From: Prevotella melaninogenica
GTDB lineage: Bacteria > Bacteroidota > Bacteroidia > Bacteroidales > Bacteroidaceae
Direction: 5' to 3'
DNA length: 64,000 nt
Assembly (NCBI RefSeq): GCF_018127925.1
Contig: NZ_CP072347.1
Coordinates: 1,366,501 to 1,430,500 of the forward strand
Shown here: one piece after another, positions 52,501 through 59,913 of the stretch
Numbering within the stretch: the stretch's first letter is position 1
Layout of the letters: each line of letters begins with the position of its first letter
The notes under the pieces: model-generated
Seen by the model: only the letters and a program-made list of their open reading frames with translations
What the model was told of the DNA's origin: nothing
Databases searched by the model: none
Program-made: the position numbers and the translations under genes

Positions 52501-55122
52501 GACAAACTTGCATGTCTGTATACTATTGCTTTGATTGAAAGAACCTGTTTCAATCACTTTATTACCTGAGAAGATAGAATAAACAACATACTGATTCTCA
52601 TCACTTGAACCCACCTGCATATAGATAGGACCACCATCGCGAGGGAATTGGATTCCACTCAGATAGAACCAGTCATGTGTCTCAATAACTGGACGCTTAT
52701 CATCAAAAGAGAAGACGACAAAGTCCTCATCTATCGTATCTGTTCCACAAATAGCATGTAGGCGATAAGCACCAGAAGACAAACCCTTTATAGCAACATT
52801 CTCATTTGCCTTTGCGGTCTTGTAATCGCTATAAACATAATTATTCTGATCCTTCTGCTGTGGTACAATTACATACTTCACTGTTCCATCAACAGGAGAT
52901 CCTGCAGCGTTTAGGTAATAAAACTTAATCGTTTTAAGACTGTCACGCAGATTCTTCTCAGCAATATTGCAAGAAAGACTTGCCTCCTTTGTTCCTAATG
53001 GCAATGAAGTAAAACCGTCATGTGTCTCACCTGCGGCATCAGTCACCGAAGCCTCAACTCTAAAGTTATAGAAAAGTGAACGATAACCCTTACCAGACTT
53101 CAGTTCTTTCTTGGCTTTGTCAGATAAGACAAAAGGCACGGTAACAACAAACTCTCCCTTGTCATCTGTGACAACATCTTGTTCATTCACTTCCTCACTA
53201 CCTTCATAGAAGCGACACCAATAGCTTATATTACGTGTAACGACATAATGCACCTTTGCACCTTGTACAGGTACACCAGCAAAACTCTTGGCACAACCAA
53301 TCAACTTGATAGAATCACCGACAGCATACTTCTCCTTATATTCGTCAAAGTTTACATCAAACGTTGGACGCTTGTACTCATCTACTTGGAAACGCTTAGA
53401 TCCTTTTGTTCCAAAATCAGCATAAATAGAGAAGCTACCAGTCAGTCCACTTGATGGAAGATTAAAGTCTGCTGCAGCAGTACCGAAACGGTCTGTGGTT
53501 ACTGACTTACGTCCAATCTCCTTATAATTGGCATCTTTCAAAACCATATCAAAGGTTTGTCCGCCTGCAGCCTTAGTCTTATAGTCTTGCTTTGTGTTCT
53601 GATAAGCAATGACAGATGCGTGCACCGTCTGTCCGGGACGATAGATACCTCTATCCGTGAAGACCTGTGTTACCATCTTGTCATAGTTCACCTTGTCGTA
53701 ATCATACGAACCCTCCAGTTGAGTTTCTTCAAAGGCTTTATCCTTATTCGTAAAGACATAGATGTCAGGGGTAGTTCTTCCCGAATCAAAAACTACCTCT
53801 CCATTCTTGTTCGTAACCAGTTTCTTGACGATAGAAGACTTATCATTATAATTTGGATAGGTAGCCTGAACCGTTGCATTTGCTACTGGTTGCCCATCCA
53901 CAACATTGACAACAACATACCGTGCTTTCTTCTTTGGCTGTAGTTCGCTCATGACATAGAGGTCACTAACATAGTAGAAAGCATATTCTGGTGTAAAATT
54001 CTTTTTTGGCGTTTCTACCTTAATGAGGTAAACACCCAAAGGTAATGTAGGCATTAAGAAAGAGTCTTTCACCTCTTCATAATCCTTATGACCAGTAAAA
54101 GTACGGGTTATCGTCTGCGTTGTTGCTGGCAACAGACTTGCCTTCAACTTAGCCATGTCGTCCTTATCTCCAAGACTGAGAGAATGATTACCTGATAGTT
54201 TCGTACGCATAATCGTTACGATTACATCTGATACATTGCGCGTATTCAGCTTAACCCAGTTATTCTTCTCCGTCGAACTAACATTACGCTTATCGAAACT
54301 CACTTCAAACATCGGTCTTGTCAGTTCTGCACGAGCATTACGTAATGATGTGATTCTATTCCATGATGCCCAACGGACAAGTGCATTATCAATATAGGCT
54401 ATCTTTTCCTCAACCGGAGTATCTTCTCCCATACAAGCATAACGCTTCAACGCAACTTCTCCACATATCGGTAAGTCACTATATGCTTGCATGAGTGAGT
54501 CGAGCTTTGAAATACTCTCTTTCTCCTCCTTTATTCCCATCAATGCCGTGTAACAAGCAGCCTCACGGTTTCCAACGCTTTTATAATAGCTATGTAATTT
54601 GTCGTAGTTACCTGCCTGCATACCAATAACATGCAATAGGTCACCCTTAAAGATATCATCGTTCTTACCTATCTTTATCAAAGGCTTAAAGTCGGCTGCT
54701 TTCTGACTTGCCAATAGAGAAGGGTTAGCAAGTGCCTTCTTGAAGTATTCGTCAGCATTTCCACTTTCTTCATTCCGTCCTATCACGCCCAAGATACAGT
54801 TGTAGACAGCCGACAAGACTTCATCCTTCCCTTCTACCATCTTTGCCTTTGCCTTCAATCGCTTTAACTCTACCTCAGCAGAGTCGGGTGCAATCTCTGT
54901 CTGTAACCTTGATGCTAACAGACTTGCTGCCAAGATTTGCCCATAGGCTTTCTCTTTCTGTGCTTTCTGTTCTATCTTCTTTAACAAGCTGATTTGTGTC
55001 TTTGGTAAGTCCTTTTGCTCAGCTTGATTTACTTGTTGCCATAAGGCATCGAAGCTCTGTGCTGTTACTGTAATTGGCAACAACAGAAATATAATTGATA
55101 AAATGATAAGTGGTTTCTTCAT
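49576..55122 (-). CDS. Giant alpha-2-macroglobulin-like protein without thioester motif
   Basis: This 1848-residue exported protein (signal PLIILSIIFLLLPITVTAQ) has macroglobulin-like domains. MG2 is recognised at VFTDRGIYRPGQTVHASVIA (about residue 500). The A2M core lies at LNETAFFYPQLQ and FTLPESLTTWRFMGLAHDED, and an alpha-toroid (thioester-type) domain begins near 1300. At the place where CxEQ is expected the sequence reads PYVADANEKNAISL, so no thioester can form. Such large periplasmic proteins are thought to trap or regulate proteases or stabilise the envelope. The final residues RVDK and the stop codon come from a dispersed repeat. Confidence 0.92.
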   Translation of the reverse strand: MKKPLIILSIIFLLLPITVTAQSFDALWQQVNQAEQKDLPKTQISLLKKIEQKAQKEKAYGQILAASLLASRLQTEIAPDSAEVELKRLKAKAKMVEGKDEVLSAVYNCILGVIGRNEESGNADEYFKKALANPSLLASQKAADFKPLIKIGKNDDIFKGDLLHVIGMQAGNYDKLHSYYKSVGNREAACYTALMGIKEEKESISKLDSLMQAYSDLPICGEVALKRYACMGEDTPVEEKIAYIDNALVRWASWNRITSLRNARAELTRPMFEVSFDKRNVSSTEKNNWVKLNTRNVSDVIVTIMRTKLSGNHSLSLGDKDDMAKLKASLLPATTQTITRTFTGHKDYEEVKDSFLMPTLPLGVYLIKVETPKKNFTPEYAFYYVSDLYVMSELQPKKKARYVVVNVVDGQPVANATVQATYPNYNDKSSIVKKLVTNKNGEVVFDSGRTTPDIYVFTNKDKAFEETQLEGSYDYDKVNYDKMVTQVFTDRGIYRPGQTVHASVIAYQNTKQDYKTKAAGGQTFDMVLKDANYKEIGRKSVTTDRFGTAAADFNLPSSGLTGSFSIYADFGTKGSKRFQVDEYKRPTFDVNFDEYKEKYAVGDSIKLIGCAKSFAGVPVQGAKVHYVVTRNISYWCRFYEGSEEVNEQDVVTDDKGEFVVTVPFVLSDKAKKELKSGKGYRSLFYNFRVEASVTDAAGETHDGFTSLPLGTKEASLSCNIAEKNLRDSLKTIKFYYLNAAGSPVDGTVKYVIVPQQKDQNNYVYSDYKTAKANENVAIKGLSSGAYRLHAICGTDTIDEDFVVFSFDDKRPVIETHDWFYLSGIQFPRDGGPIYMQVGSSDENQYVVYSIFSGNKVIETGSFNQSNSIQTCKFVYKEEYGDEIFLNYAWVKNGVLYAHSERIIRPLPDKSLIVKWKTFRNKLIPGQQEEWTVTINRPDGKAANAQLMATLYDKSLDQFLSNSWNLGNFFSLNYTSVNWERPDYSGLGLSWEANIKPFDVELLSFSRFDSRFLEDYDTPDAYIYSAREDRMVSMTRTVKTMALAKESSMNEVVKVGFGPTKETKAKFTAPVVKKDEEIKQEKDEPKNVKPSMRENLNETAFFYPQLQTDGKGNVSIKFTLPESLTTWRFMGLAHDEDMNNGFLSDDIVAQKILMVQPNMPRFVRMGDEAMVSARLFNQSEKDIKAKAKIEILDPATEKVLFTDSKAVVLKAQGSGSATYSLASLLAQNTNKLTADQSLLVVRFTVEGDGFSDGEQHYLSVLQNKEYVTNTYPFTQNEAEVKTINVGKLFPKKSTEQKLTVEYTNNPNWLMIQALPYVADANEKNAISLVSAYYANRLGKQIISTSPSIKQTIEQWKKETGKETSMMSALEKNQELKSLTLDETPWVMDAKNESEQKQQLVRFFDENQLQNKLTSTFSSLKKLQNSDGSFSWWQGMRGSLYMTVAVTKTLARLQNLTSPSPEVTNMINASFRFMDKKVAKCVAEMKRDEKKYNTILFPSDDLCDYLYTNALFYHDRATNDIKYLIDRLTKKPTDLTIYGKANTAVILQQYGKVEKAREYLQSIKEYTVYTEEKGCYFDSKNAYYSWRDYKIPTEVAAIEAIKTITPTDGKTLVEMQRWLLQEKRTQAWDTPLNSVNAIWAFMNNGNWLMQNGEHATLMLDNKPLQTTQPTAGLGYVKATQSVDFHSSEIHDLVISKTSTGTSWGAVYAQFFQASTDISDASSGLKIKREVMVDSVLLKRGKNLKVGDKVRIRLTIIADRDYDFVQVVDKRAACLEPVSQLSGYRWGYYIAPKDYTTNYYFDQMAKGKHVVETEYYIDRAGVYQTGTCTAQCAYAPEYSGRTGAEVIRVDK

Positions 55123-55144
55123 ACTCTCTTTCTTTTATTAATTG

Positions 55145-55152
55145 CAAAGATA
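55145..55152 (-). promoter_or_regulatory. -7 element TATCTTTG for the macroglobulin-like gene
   Basis: Minus-strand TATCTTTGCA, about 23 bases before the ATG. No clear -33 element. Confidence 0.45.
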
Positions 55153-55210
55153 ATGCTTTTAAAGTAAAAAACGAAAGATGAGCTATGTATATTGTATAGG
55201 ATGAAGGCTA

Positions 55211-55831
55211 CTACCGCACAATATAATTAAACTTATCAAAGTTTGTAAAGCCCATCTCTTCCAACTGTTGTTGGCTTCGCTGGCGGTCTTCATCTGTGTT
55301 ATATTCAGGTATCAAGGGTAGACGGATGATTACCTTATCAGCATATCCGTTCGCTGCTAACCATTGAAGATTACTAACGACCTGCTTATTCTCTTTACGT
55401 CCATACGCTTTGTAGATATCAGGGTTCATGTCCTTTATATCTACATACCACATCTGCACCAACGAGGCAATAGCTTTGACATTCTCAAGCGGTACGTTGA
55501 GCGATGTCTCTATTGTCAACTTCCATTCGGGATTCATGATCTCGGCAAAGGCCTTGATGAAGTCTGAACGTAAAAGGGGTTCACCACCGCCAAAACAGAT
55601 ACCGCCACCCGTTGCCACAAAGTAAAGATCGTCTATCTCCACCTCACTATACAACTCACCGGGTGTCAGCCTGCACCATACACCATCAGCCTGCAAGCAC
55701 TGAGCGTTTAAGCAGTACTCGCAATGCAGCGGACAACCATGAAAGCCTACCAATGTTGTTACGCCTTCGCCATCCGTGGTGAGCCTGTGCCGATTAATGG
55801 CAATAAACGGTGCTGTTATTTCTGATTGCAT
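55211..55831 (-). CDS. Radical SAM protein closing the five-paralogue operon
   Basis: This 206-residue radical SAM enzyme binds a 4Fe-4S cluster through Cys33-x3-Cys37-x2-Cys40 (GCPLHCEYC). The SAM-binding GGGEPLL motif and a later strand LTIETSLN are also visible. The start (TTDGEGVTTLVGFHGCPLHC) is like glycyl-radical-enzyme activases, but no glycyl radical enzyme is nearby. It is short, with no SPASM or other C-terminal domain and no extra clustered Cys. It overlaps the fifth paralogue gene by 16 bases and ends the operon, so it is made together with those proteins, which are its most obvious substrates. That link is inference. Confidence 0.9.
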   Translation of the reverse strand: MQSEITAPFIAINRHRLTTDGEGVTTLVGFHGCPLHCEYCLNAQCLQADGVWCRLTPGELYSEVEIDDLYFVATGGGICFGGGEPLLRSDFIKAFAEIMNPEWKLTIETSLNVPLENVKAIASLVQMWYVDIKDMNPDIYKAYGRKENKQVVSNLQWLAANGYADKVIIRLPLIPEYNTDEDRQRSQQQLEEMGFTNFDKFNYIVR

Positions 55832-56517
55832 TTCTCTTTATGTGATTGAGGAACAGTACTGTCGGCTAATTCTTTCTCTAAATACTCCCAGTCTATCTCT
55901 CCTACTTTGTCAAGAGAAGGATCTAAACGGACCACCATATCATCAGGATTACGAATAGACTTCACTGCTATCACCTTATCCTCAAACCCATAAGATGAAA
56001 AAACGAGGGTGTCATTACGATTAACCTGCAATACAAATCTTCCATCTTCGCCCAAAGACAGCCTCTTCTTACCTCCTAATAACATAACATTAACTTCCGA
56101 AGCAGCCTTACCAGTAGAAGAGTCGAGCACTCGTCCAATAATAACAATAGCATTCTTCAAATCTGCAGTGAGTGCTTTTGGTATCACTTCTTGCTTGCCC
56201 ATAACTGGCGTATCAGTAGAATCCTGAGCTTTATTCTCAACGTTGCAAACTTTGGGAGTGTTCTGACATGATGTAAGCGGAACCGTAGCAACACAAAGAC
56301 CAGCAGCCAAACCAGCCACTTTCATGCCCCATCCTTTGCGTTTCCGTTCTCTTAACTGCGTCTCTAAATAGCGTATCTCCGCTTCACAAGCAGGGCAAGT
56401 ACCTGCACAATCCCCTTCGTAATGACACTCCTTAGGCTGATAACTGATACCATTGGCATCTGCTATCTGCTGTCGAATATCCTTTAGTAGCTTACAAGTA
56501 CTCTTTCCTTTCGTCAT
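55816..56517 (-). CDS. Cys-motif/carboxypeptidase-regulatory-like protein, paralogue 5 (lipoprotein variant)
   Basis: This 233-residue protein is the last of five tandem paralogues. N-terminal region: KGKSTCKLLKDIRQQIADAN, then Cys31-x5-Cys37-x3-Cys41-x2-Cys44 (GDCAGTCPACEAEIRYLE). Its membrane segment (GMKVAGLAAGLCVATVPLTS) ends in a lipobox-like LTSC|Q, unlike its sisters, which end in AAAQ. A Ser/Thr linker follows, then a carboxypeptidase-regulatory-like beta domain (IVIIGRVLDSSTGKAASEVN). It ends SHKEKCNQK. It is preceded by paralogue 4 (11 bases) and overlaps the radical SAM gene by 16 bases. Function unknown. Confidence 0.82.
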   Translation of the reverse strand: MTKGKSTCKLLKDIRQQIADANGISYQPKECHYEGDCAGTCPACEAEIRYLETQLRERKRKGWGMKVAGLAAGLCVATVPLTSCQNTPKVCNVENKAQDSTDTPVMGKQEVIPKALTADLKNAIVIIGRVLDSSTGKAASEVNVMLLGGKKRLSLGEDGRFVLQVNRNDTLVFSSYGFEDKVIAVKSIRNPDDMVVRLDPSLDKVGEIDWEYLEKELADSTVPQSHKEKCNQK

Positions 56518-56528
56518 AATACTAATCC

Positions 56529-57236
56529 TTACTTACACTTCTTTTTATTCTTCTCCTTATGCGTCCTCGGCTTATAAGTCCTATGACCATACACATCATC
56601 GTAGTTTGGTAAAACAGATCCAATTCCTCCTACTATCACCGACACATCATAGGCTTCCAGTACAATAACATTATCATCTGAACGCAAAAGAGAACTTACA
56701 CTAACCGTTTTCTGCTTGTAACCAATGAATGAAATAACCAACGAAGTATCTGGTGGTAACTTCAAAGCAAACAAACCATCTATATTTGTTGCCACACCCT
56801 TGTTTGTTCCCTCTATTAAGATAAAAGCTCCTATCAATGGTTCTTTATCATCACTACCAATGACCATTCCACGTACAACCACAGGTGATGCACAACTTTC
56901 AGAAAGGTCTACTACCTTTACAGAATCTTTCTTGGCTGTACGCACAGGAAGATTAGAAGTACTATCGGGCTTAACATTTTGCGCAGCAGCAGTCATTGGC
57001 ATTACCGTAGCACAGATACCTGCAGCAATTCCAGCCACCTTCATACCGAAGCCATTACCCTTACGTGCCTTTAACTCACGTTCAAGATAACGTATCTCCT
57101 CCTCACAAGCAGGGCAAGTACCTACACAATCCCCCTTGTGATGACACTCCTTAGGCTGATAACTGATACCATTCGCATCCGCTATCTGCTGCCGAATATC
57201 CTTTAGTAGCTTACAAGTACTCTTTCCTTTTACCAT
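56529..57236 (-). CDS. Cys-motif/carboxypeptidase-regulatory-like protein, paralogue 4
   Basis: This 235-residue protein has Cys8, 31, 37, 41 and 44 in the N-terminal motif (CHHKGDCVGTCPACEEEIRY), then a membrane or signal segment (GMKVAGIAAGICATVMPMTA, AAQ). A linker follows, then a beta domain with PVVVRGMVIGSDDKEPLIGA and GVATNIDGLFALKLPPDTSL. That is the carboxypeptidase D regulatory-like fold seen at the start of SusC proteins. It ends with THKEKNKKKCK. Spacing to both neighbours is 11 bases, the same intergenic sequence, suggesting tandem duplication. Function unknown. Confidence 0.82.
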   Translation of the reverse strand: MVKGKSTCKLLKDIRQQIADANGISYQPKECHHKGDCVGTCPACEEEIRYLERELKARKGNGFGMKVAGIAAGICATVMPMTAAAQNVKPDSTSNLPVRTAKKDSVKVVDLSESCASPVVVRGMVIGSDDKEPLIGAFILIEGTNKGVATNIDGLFALKLPPDTSLVISFIGYKQKTVSVSSLLRSDDNVIVLEAYDVSVIVGGIGSVLPNYDDVYGHRTYKPRTHKEKNKKKCK

Positions 57237-57247
57237 AATGCTAATCC

Positions 57248-57961
57248 TTACTTACACTTCTTTTTATTCTTCTCCTTATGCGATTTCGGTTTATAAGTCC
57301 TATGACCATATACGTCATCTTTACTGGTAGGTAGTGTAGCTATTGTTACAATGCCATCTAACATTGCCTCTCTATCTTCCTCAAGCACTATAACATTATT
57401 ATCAGAATGCAAAAGAGAGCTTACATGAACCTTCTTTGTCTTGTATCCGATATATGAAATAACCAACGAAGTGTCTGGTGGTAACTTCAAAGCAAACTGT
57501 CCATCCACGTTTGTTGCAACGCCCTTGTTTGTTCCGTCTATAACAACAGAAGCACCTATCACAGGTTCTTTATCTTCTGCGTCTATGACCATTCCACGTA
57601 CAACCACAGGTGATGCACAACCATCAGAAAGGTCTACTACCTTTACAGGGGCTTTCTTGGTTGTTTGTACAGGAGGGTTAGCCGTACTATCGGGCTTAAC
57701 ATTTTGCGCAGCAGCAGTCATTGGCATTACCGTAGCACAAATACCTGCATCGATACCAGCTACCTTCATACCGAAGCCATTACCCTTACGTGCTCTTAAT
57801 TCACGTTCAAGATAACGTATTTCTTCCTCACAAGCAGGACAAGTACCTGCACAATCCCCCTTGTGGTGACACTCTTTAGGCTGATAACTGATACCGTTCG
57901 CATCCGCTATCTGCTGTCGAATATCCTTTAGTAGCTTACAAGTACTCTTTCCTTTTGCCAT
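57248..57961 (-). CDS. Cys-motif/carboxypeptidase-regulatory-like protein, paralogue 3
   Basis: This 237-residue protein has the same layout: Cys8, 31, 37, 41, 44; one hydrophobic segment; beta domain (VVRGMVIDAEDKEPVIGASV, FALKLPPDTSLVISYIGYKT); an acidic insert after the domain (LEEDREAMLDGIVTIATLPT); and a C-terminus SHKEKNKKKCK. Oddity: Asp71 sits inside the hydrophobic segment (VAGIDAGICATVMP), where the others have Ala. Very close to paralogue 2, so a recent duplicate. Function unknown. Confidence 0.82.
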   Translation of the reverse strand: MAKGKSTCKLLKDIRQQIADANGISYQPKECHHKGDCAGTCPACEEEIRYLERELRARKGNGFGMKVAGIDAGICATVMPMTAAAQNVKPDSTANPPVQTTKKAPVKVVDLSDGCASPVVVRGMVIDAEDKEPVIGASVVIDGTNKGVATNVDGQFALKLPPDTSLVISYIGYKTKKVHVSSLLHSDNNVIVLEEDREAMLDGIVTIATLPTSKDDVYGHRTYKPKSHKEKNKKKCK

Positions 57962-57972
57962 AATACTAATCT

Positions 57973-58707
57973 TTACTTACACTTCTTTTTATTCTTCTCC
58001 TTATGCGACTTAGGCTTATCAGTTCTACGACCACTCACGTTATCTTTATTACCTTTATTTTCATCTTTACAAGTAGGTAGTGTAGCTATTGTTACAATGC
58101 CATCTAACATTGCATCTCTATCTTCCTCAAGCACTATAACATTATTATCAGAATGCAAAAGCGAACTTACATGAACCTTTTGCTTCTCATATCCTATTAA
58201 AGAAATAACCAACGAAGTGTCTGGTGGTAACTTCAAAGCAAACTGTCCATCGATATTTGTTGCAACGCCCTTTTTTGTTCCGTCTATTACAACAGAAGCA
58301 CCTATCAATGGTTCTTTATTATCACTGCCTACGACCATTCCACGTACAACCACAGGTGATGCACAACCATCAGAAAGGTCTACTACTTTTACATCGCCTT
58401 TCTTAGCTGTATGTACAGGACGATTAGCCGTACTATCGGGCGTAACAGCTTGCGCAGCAGCGGTCATCGGCATTACCGTAGCGCAGATACCTGCTGCAAT
58501 ACCAGCCACCTTCATACCGAAGCCATTACCCTTACGCACCTTTAACTCATGTTCAAGATAACGTATCTCCTCCTCACAAGCAGGGCAAGTACCTGCACAA
58601 TCTCCCTTGTGATGACACTCTTTAGGTTGATAGCTGATACCATTCGCATCCGCTATCTGCTGCCGAATATCCTTCAATAGCTTACAAGTACTCTTCCCTT
58701 TTGCCAT
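57973..58707 (-). CDS. Cys-motif/carboxypeptidase-regulatory-like protein, paralogue 2
   Basis: The protein has 244 residues from the ATG at 58707. The frame extends 29 codons upstream, but that part overlaps the end of paralogue 1, and the family start MAKGKSTCKLL fixes the position. N-terminal Cys8, 31, 37, 41, 44; hydrophobic segment; beta domain (VVRGMVVGSDNKEPLIGASV); acidic segment shared with paralogue 3; and an extra polar insert (CKDENKGNKDNVSGRR) before the Lys-rich end SHKEKNKKKCK. It begins 4 bases after paralogue 1. Function unknown. Confidence 0.82.
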   Translation of the reverse strand: MAKGKSTCKLLKDIRQQIADANGISYQPKECHHKGDCAGTCPACEEEIRYLEHELKVRKGNGFGMKVAGIAAGICATVMPMTAAAQAVTPDSTANRPVHTAKKGDVKVVDLSDGCASPVVVRGMVVGSDNKEPLIGASVVIDGTKKGVATNIDGQFALKLPPDTSLVISLIGYEKQKVHVSSLLHSDNNVIVLEEDRDAMLDGIVTIATLPTCKDENKGNKDNVSGRRTDKPKSHKEKNKKKCK

Positions 58708-58711
58708 AACT

Positions 58712-59410
58712 TTATTTCTTATTACACTTCTTTTCCTTATGCGATTTCGGTCCTTTCTTCGCCTTATGCTTCCCGAACATTTTATCGCATCCACCCAAGA
58801 CTACAATTTCATTCATCATCGCTGAGTCCTCAGTGATATAAATATCATTATTCTTTTTATCTAAGAGTTCTTTAACTGTCACACTCATTTTATAATAACC
58901 AATACCTCTCACCTCCAGTGTATCAGTTAGCAGAGCTTTCACAGCATACTCGCCCTCAATATCGGTGACATCTCCTTTTTTTGTGTCCTTCAACCCAACA
59001 ACGGCTCCAATAATAGGCTCCTTTGTCTTTGTATCGAACACCTTCCCACGTAATAGAACAGCATCAGGCTGACCATTGGTCAGGTCTACCGCTCTTATAG
59101 AATCATTCTTTATCGTCTTAGCCTTAAAGTCAGGACTAATCTTACTCTCTGTTTGTACCATAGCAGCCATTGGCAATACTGTCACACAGACGCCTGCTGC
59201 AATACCAGCCACCTTCATACCTAAACCGCTATGCTGTTTATTCTTTAATTGTTCTTCAAGGTAACGGATTTCTTTCTCACAGCCAGGACACGTACCTGTA
59301 CATTCACCCTTATGATGACACTCTTCAGGATGATAGCTTATTCCATTCTCATTTGCTATTTTCTGACGGACATCCTTCAATACCTTGCAAATGGCTCTCC
59401 CCTTTTCCAT
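58712..59410 (-). CDS. Cys-motif/carboxypeptidase-regulatory-like protein, paralogue 1
   Basis: First and most diverged of the five, 232 residues. It keeps Cys8, 31, 37, 41 and 44 (CHHKGECTGTCPGCEKEIRY), the basic amphipathic N-terminal helix (CKVLKDVRQKIANENGISYH) and the hydrophobic segment (GMKVAGIAAGVCVTVLPMAA). It also keeps the beta domain (VLLRGKVFDTKTKEPIIGAV, DIEGEYAVKALLTDTLEV) and the C-terminus SHKEKKCNKK. It is the operon's first gene, with a promoter about 40 bases upstream. That these parts survive in the most diverged copy marks them as functionally important. Confidence 0.82.
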   Translation of the reverse strand: MEKGRAICKVLKDVRQKIANENGISYHPEECHHKGECTGTCPGCEKEIRYLEEQLKNKQHSGLGMKVAGIAAGVCVTVLPMAAMVQTESKISPDFKAKTIKNDSIRAVDLTNGQPDAVLLRGKVFDTKTKEPIIGAVVGLKDTKKGDVTDIEGEYAVKALLTDTLEVRGIGYYKMSVTVKELLDKKNNDIYITEDSAMMNEIVVLGGCDKMFGKHKAKKGPKSHKEKKCNKK

Positions 59411-59450
59411 AAATTATTATTTAAGCGTTAGTAAATAAAAGACCTTGCTA

Positions 59451-59480
59451 CAAAAATATAAAAAAAAGAAGATAAACAAA
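59451..59480 (-). promoter_or_regulatory. Promoter of the paralogue-radical SAM operon
   Basis: Minus strand TTTG (59480-59477), 18 bases, TATTTTTG (59458-59451). Spacing is one or two bases shorter than ideal. A leader of about 35 bases. Confidence 0.6.
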
Positions 59481-59913
59481 AACAAACTGACATTTTTGTT
59501 ATTACATGACGCTAAATTTAATCGTTCACAACAAAATACACACAAAAAATATTAGCTTATCAACAGATGACAAACTGTTTACACCGCTTACTTAAAAACA
59601 CACCTTGTATGTCTACTATTTGTATCTTGCCACAAATAAAATGATAGTTACAAACTTCACCTACCCTATTCAAGCCTCGTGCGGAGGCTCCGCACATGTG
59701 GTGCGAAGGCTTAGCACCATTTGTGCTGAGGGCATATTACCTTATAATATATCACTGAGATACGAGTGATTTATCTTCCAACGACTGATTAGAGGTTAAA
59801 CTCTGATAACTTGGTGATACAATTATCCCCTCTGCAAAACCTTTCATACGGTCGATGCCATTGGTTCTGAGAGGGGATAGTATCTTTCTTTTGATTTCGT
59901 CAAGCAATGTTCT
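59481..59913. other. Gene-free region upstream of the paralogue operon
   Basis: It contains AT-rich sequence, one 'GCTTAGCACCA' repeat (59686-59736) with the hairpin GTGCGGAGGCTCCGCAC, and a 9-bp stem ATCCCCTCT/AGAGGGGAT enclosing about 38 bases (59825-59880) in the 3' region of the GldB-like gene. No gene seen. Confidence 0.55.
59686..59736. repeat. Dispersed 'GCTTAGCACCA' repeat with hairpin
   Basis: GTGCGGAGGCTCCGCAC followed by ATGTGGTGCGAAGGCTTAGC and ACCATTTGTGCTGAGG; related to 2577-2645. Confidence 0.55.

Noticed and set aside
58708-58794. Extended N-terminus of paralogue 2
   Set aside because: Those 29 codons overlap the end of paralogue 1, and the family's conserved start MAKGKSTCKLL fixes the ATG at 58707.
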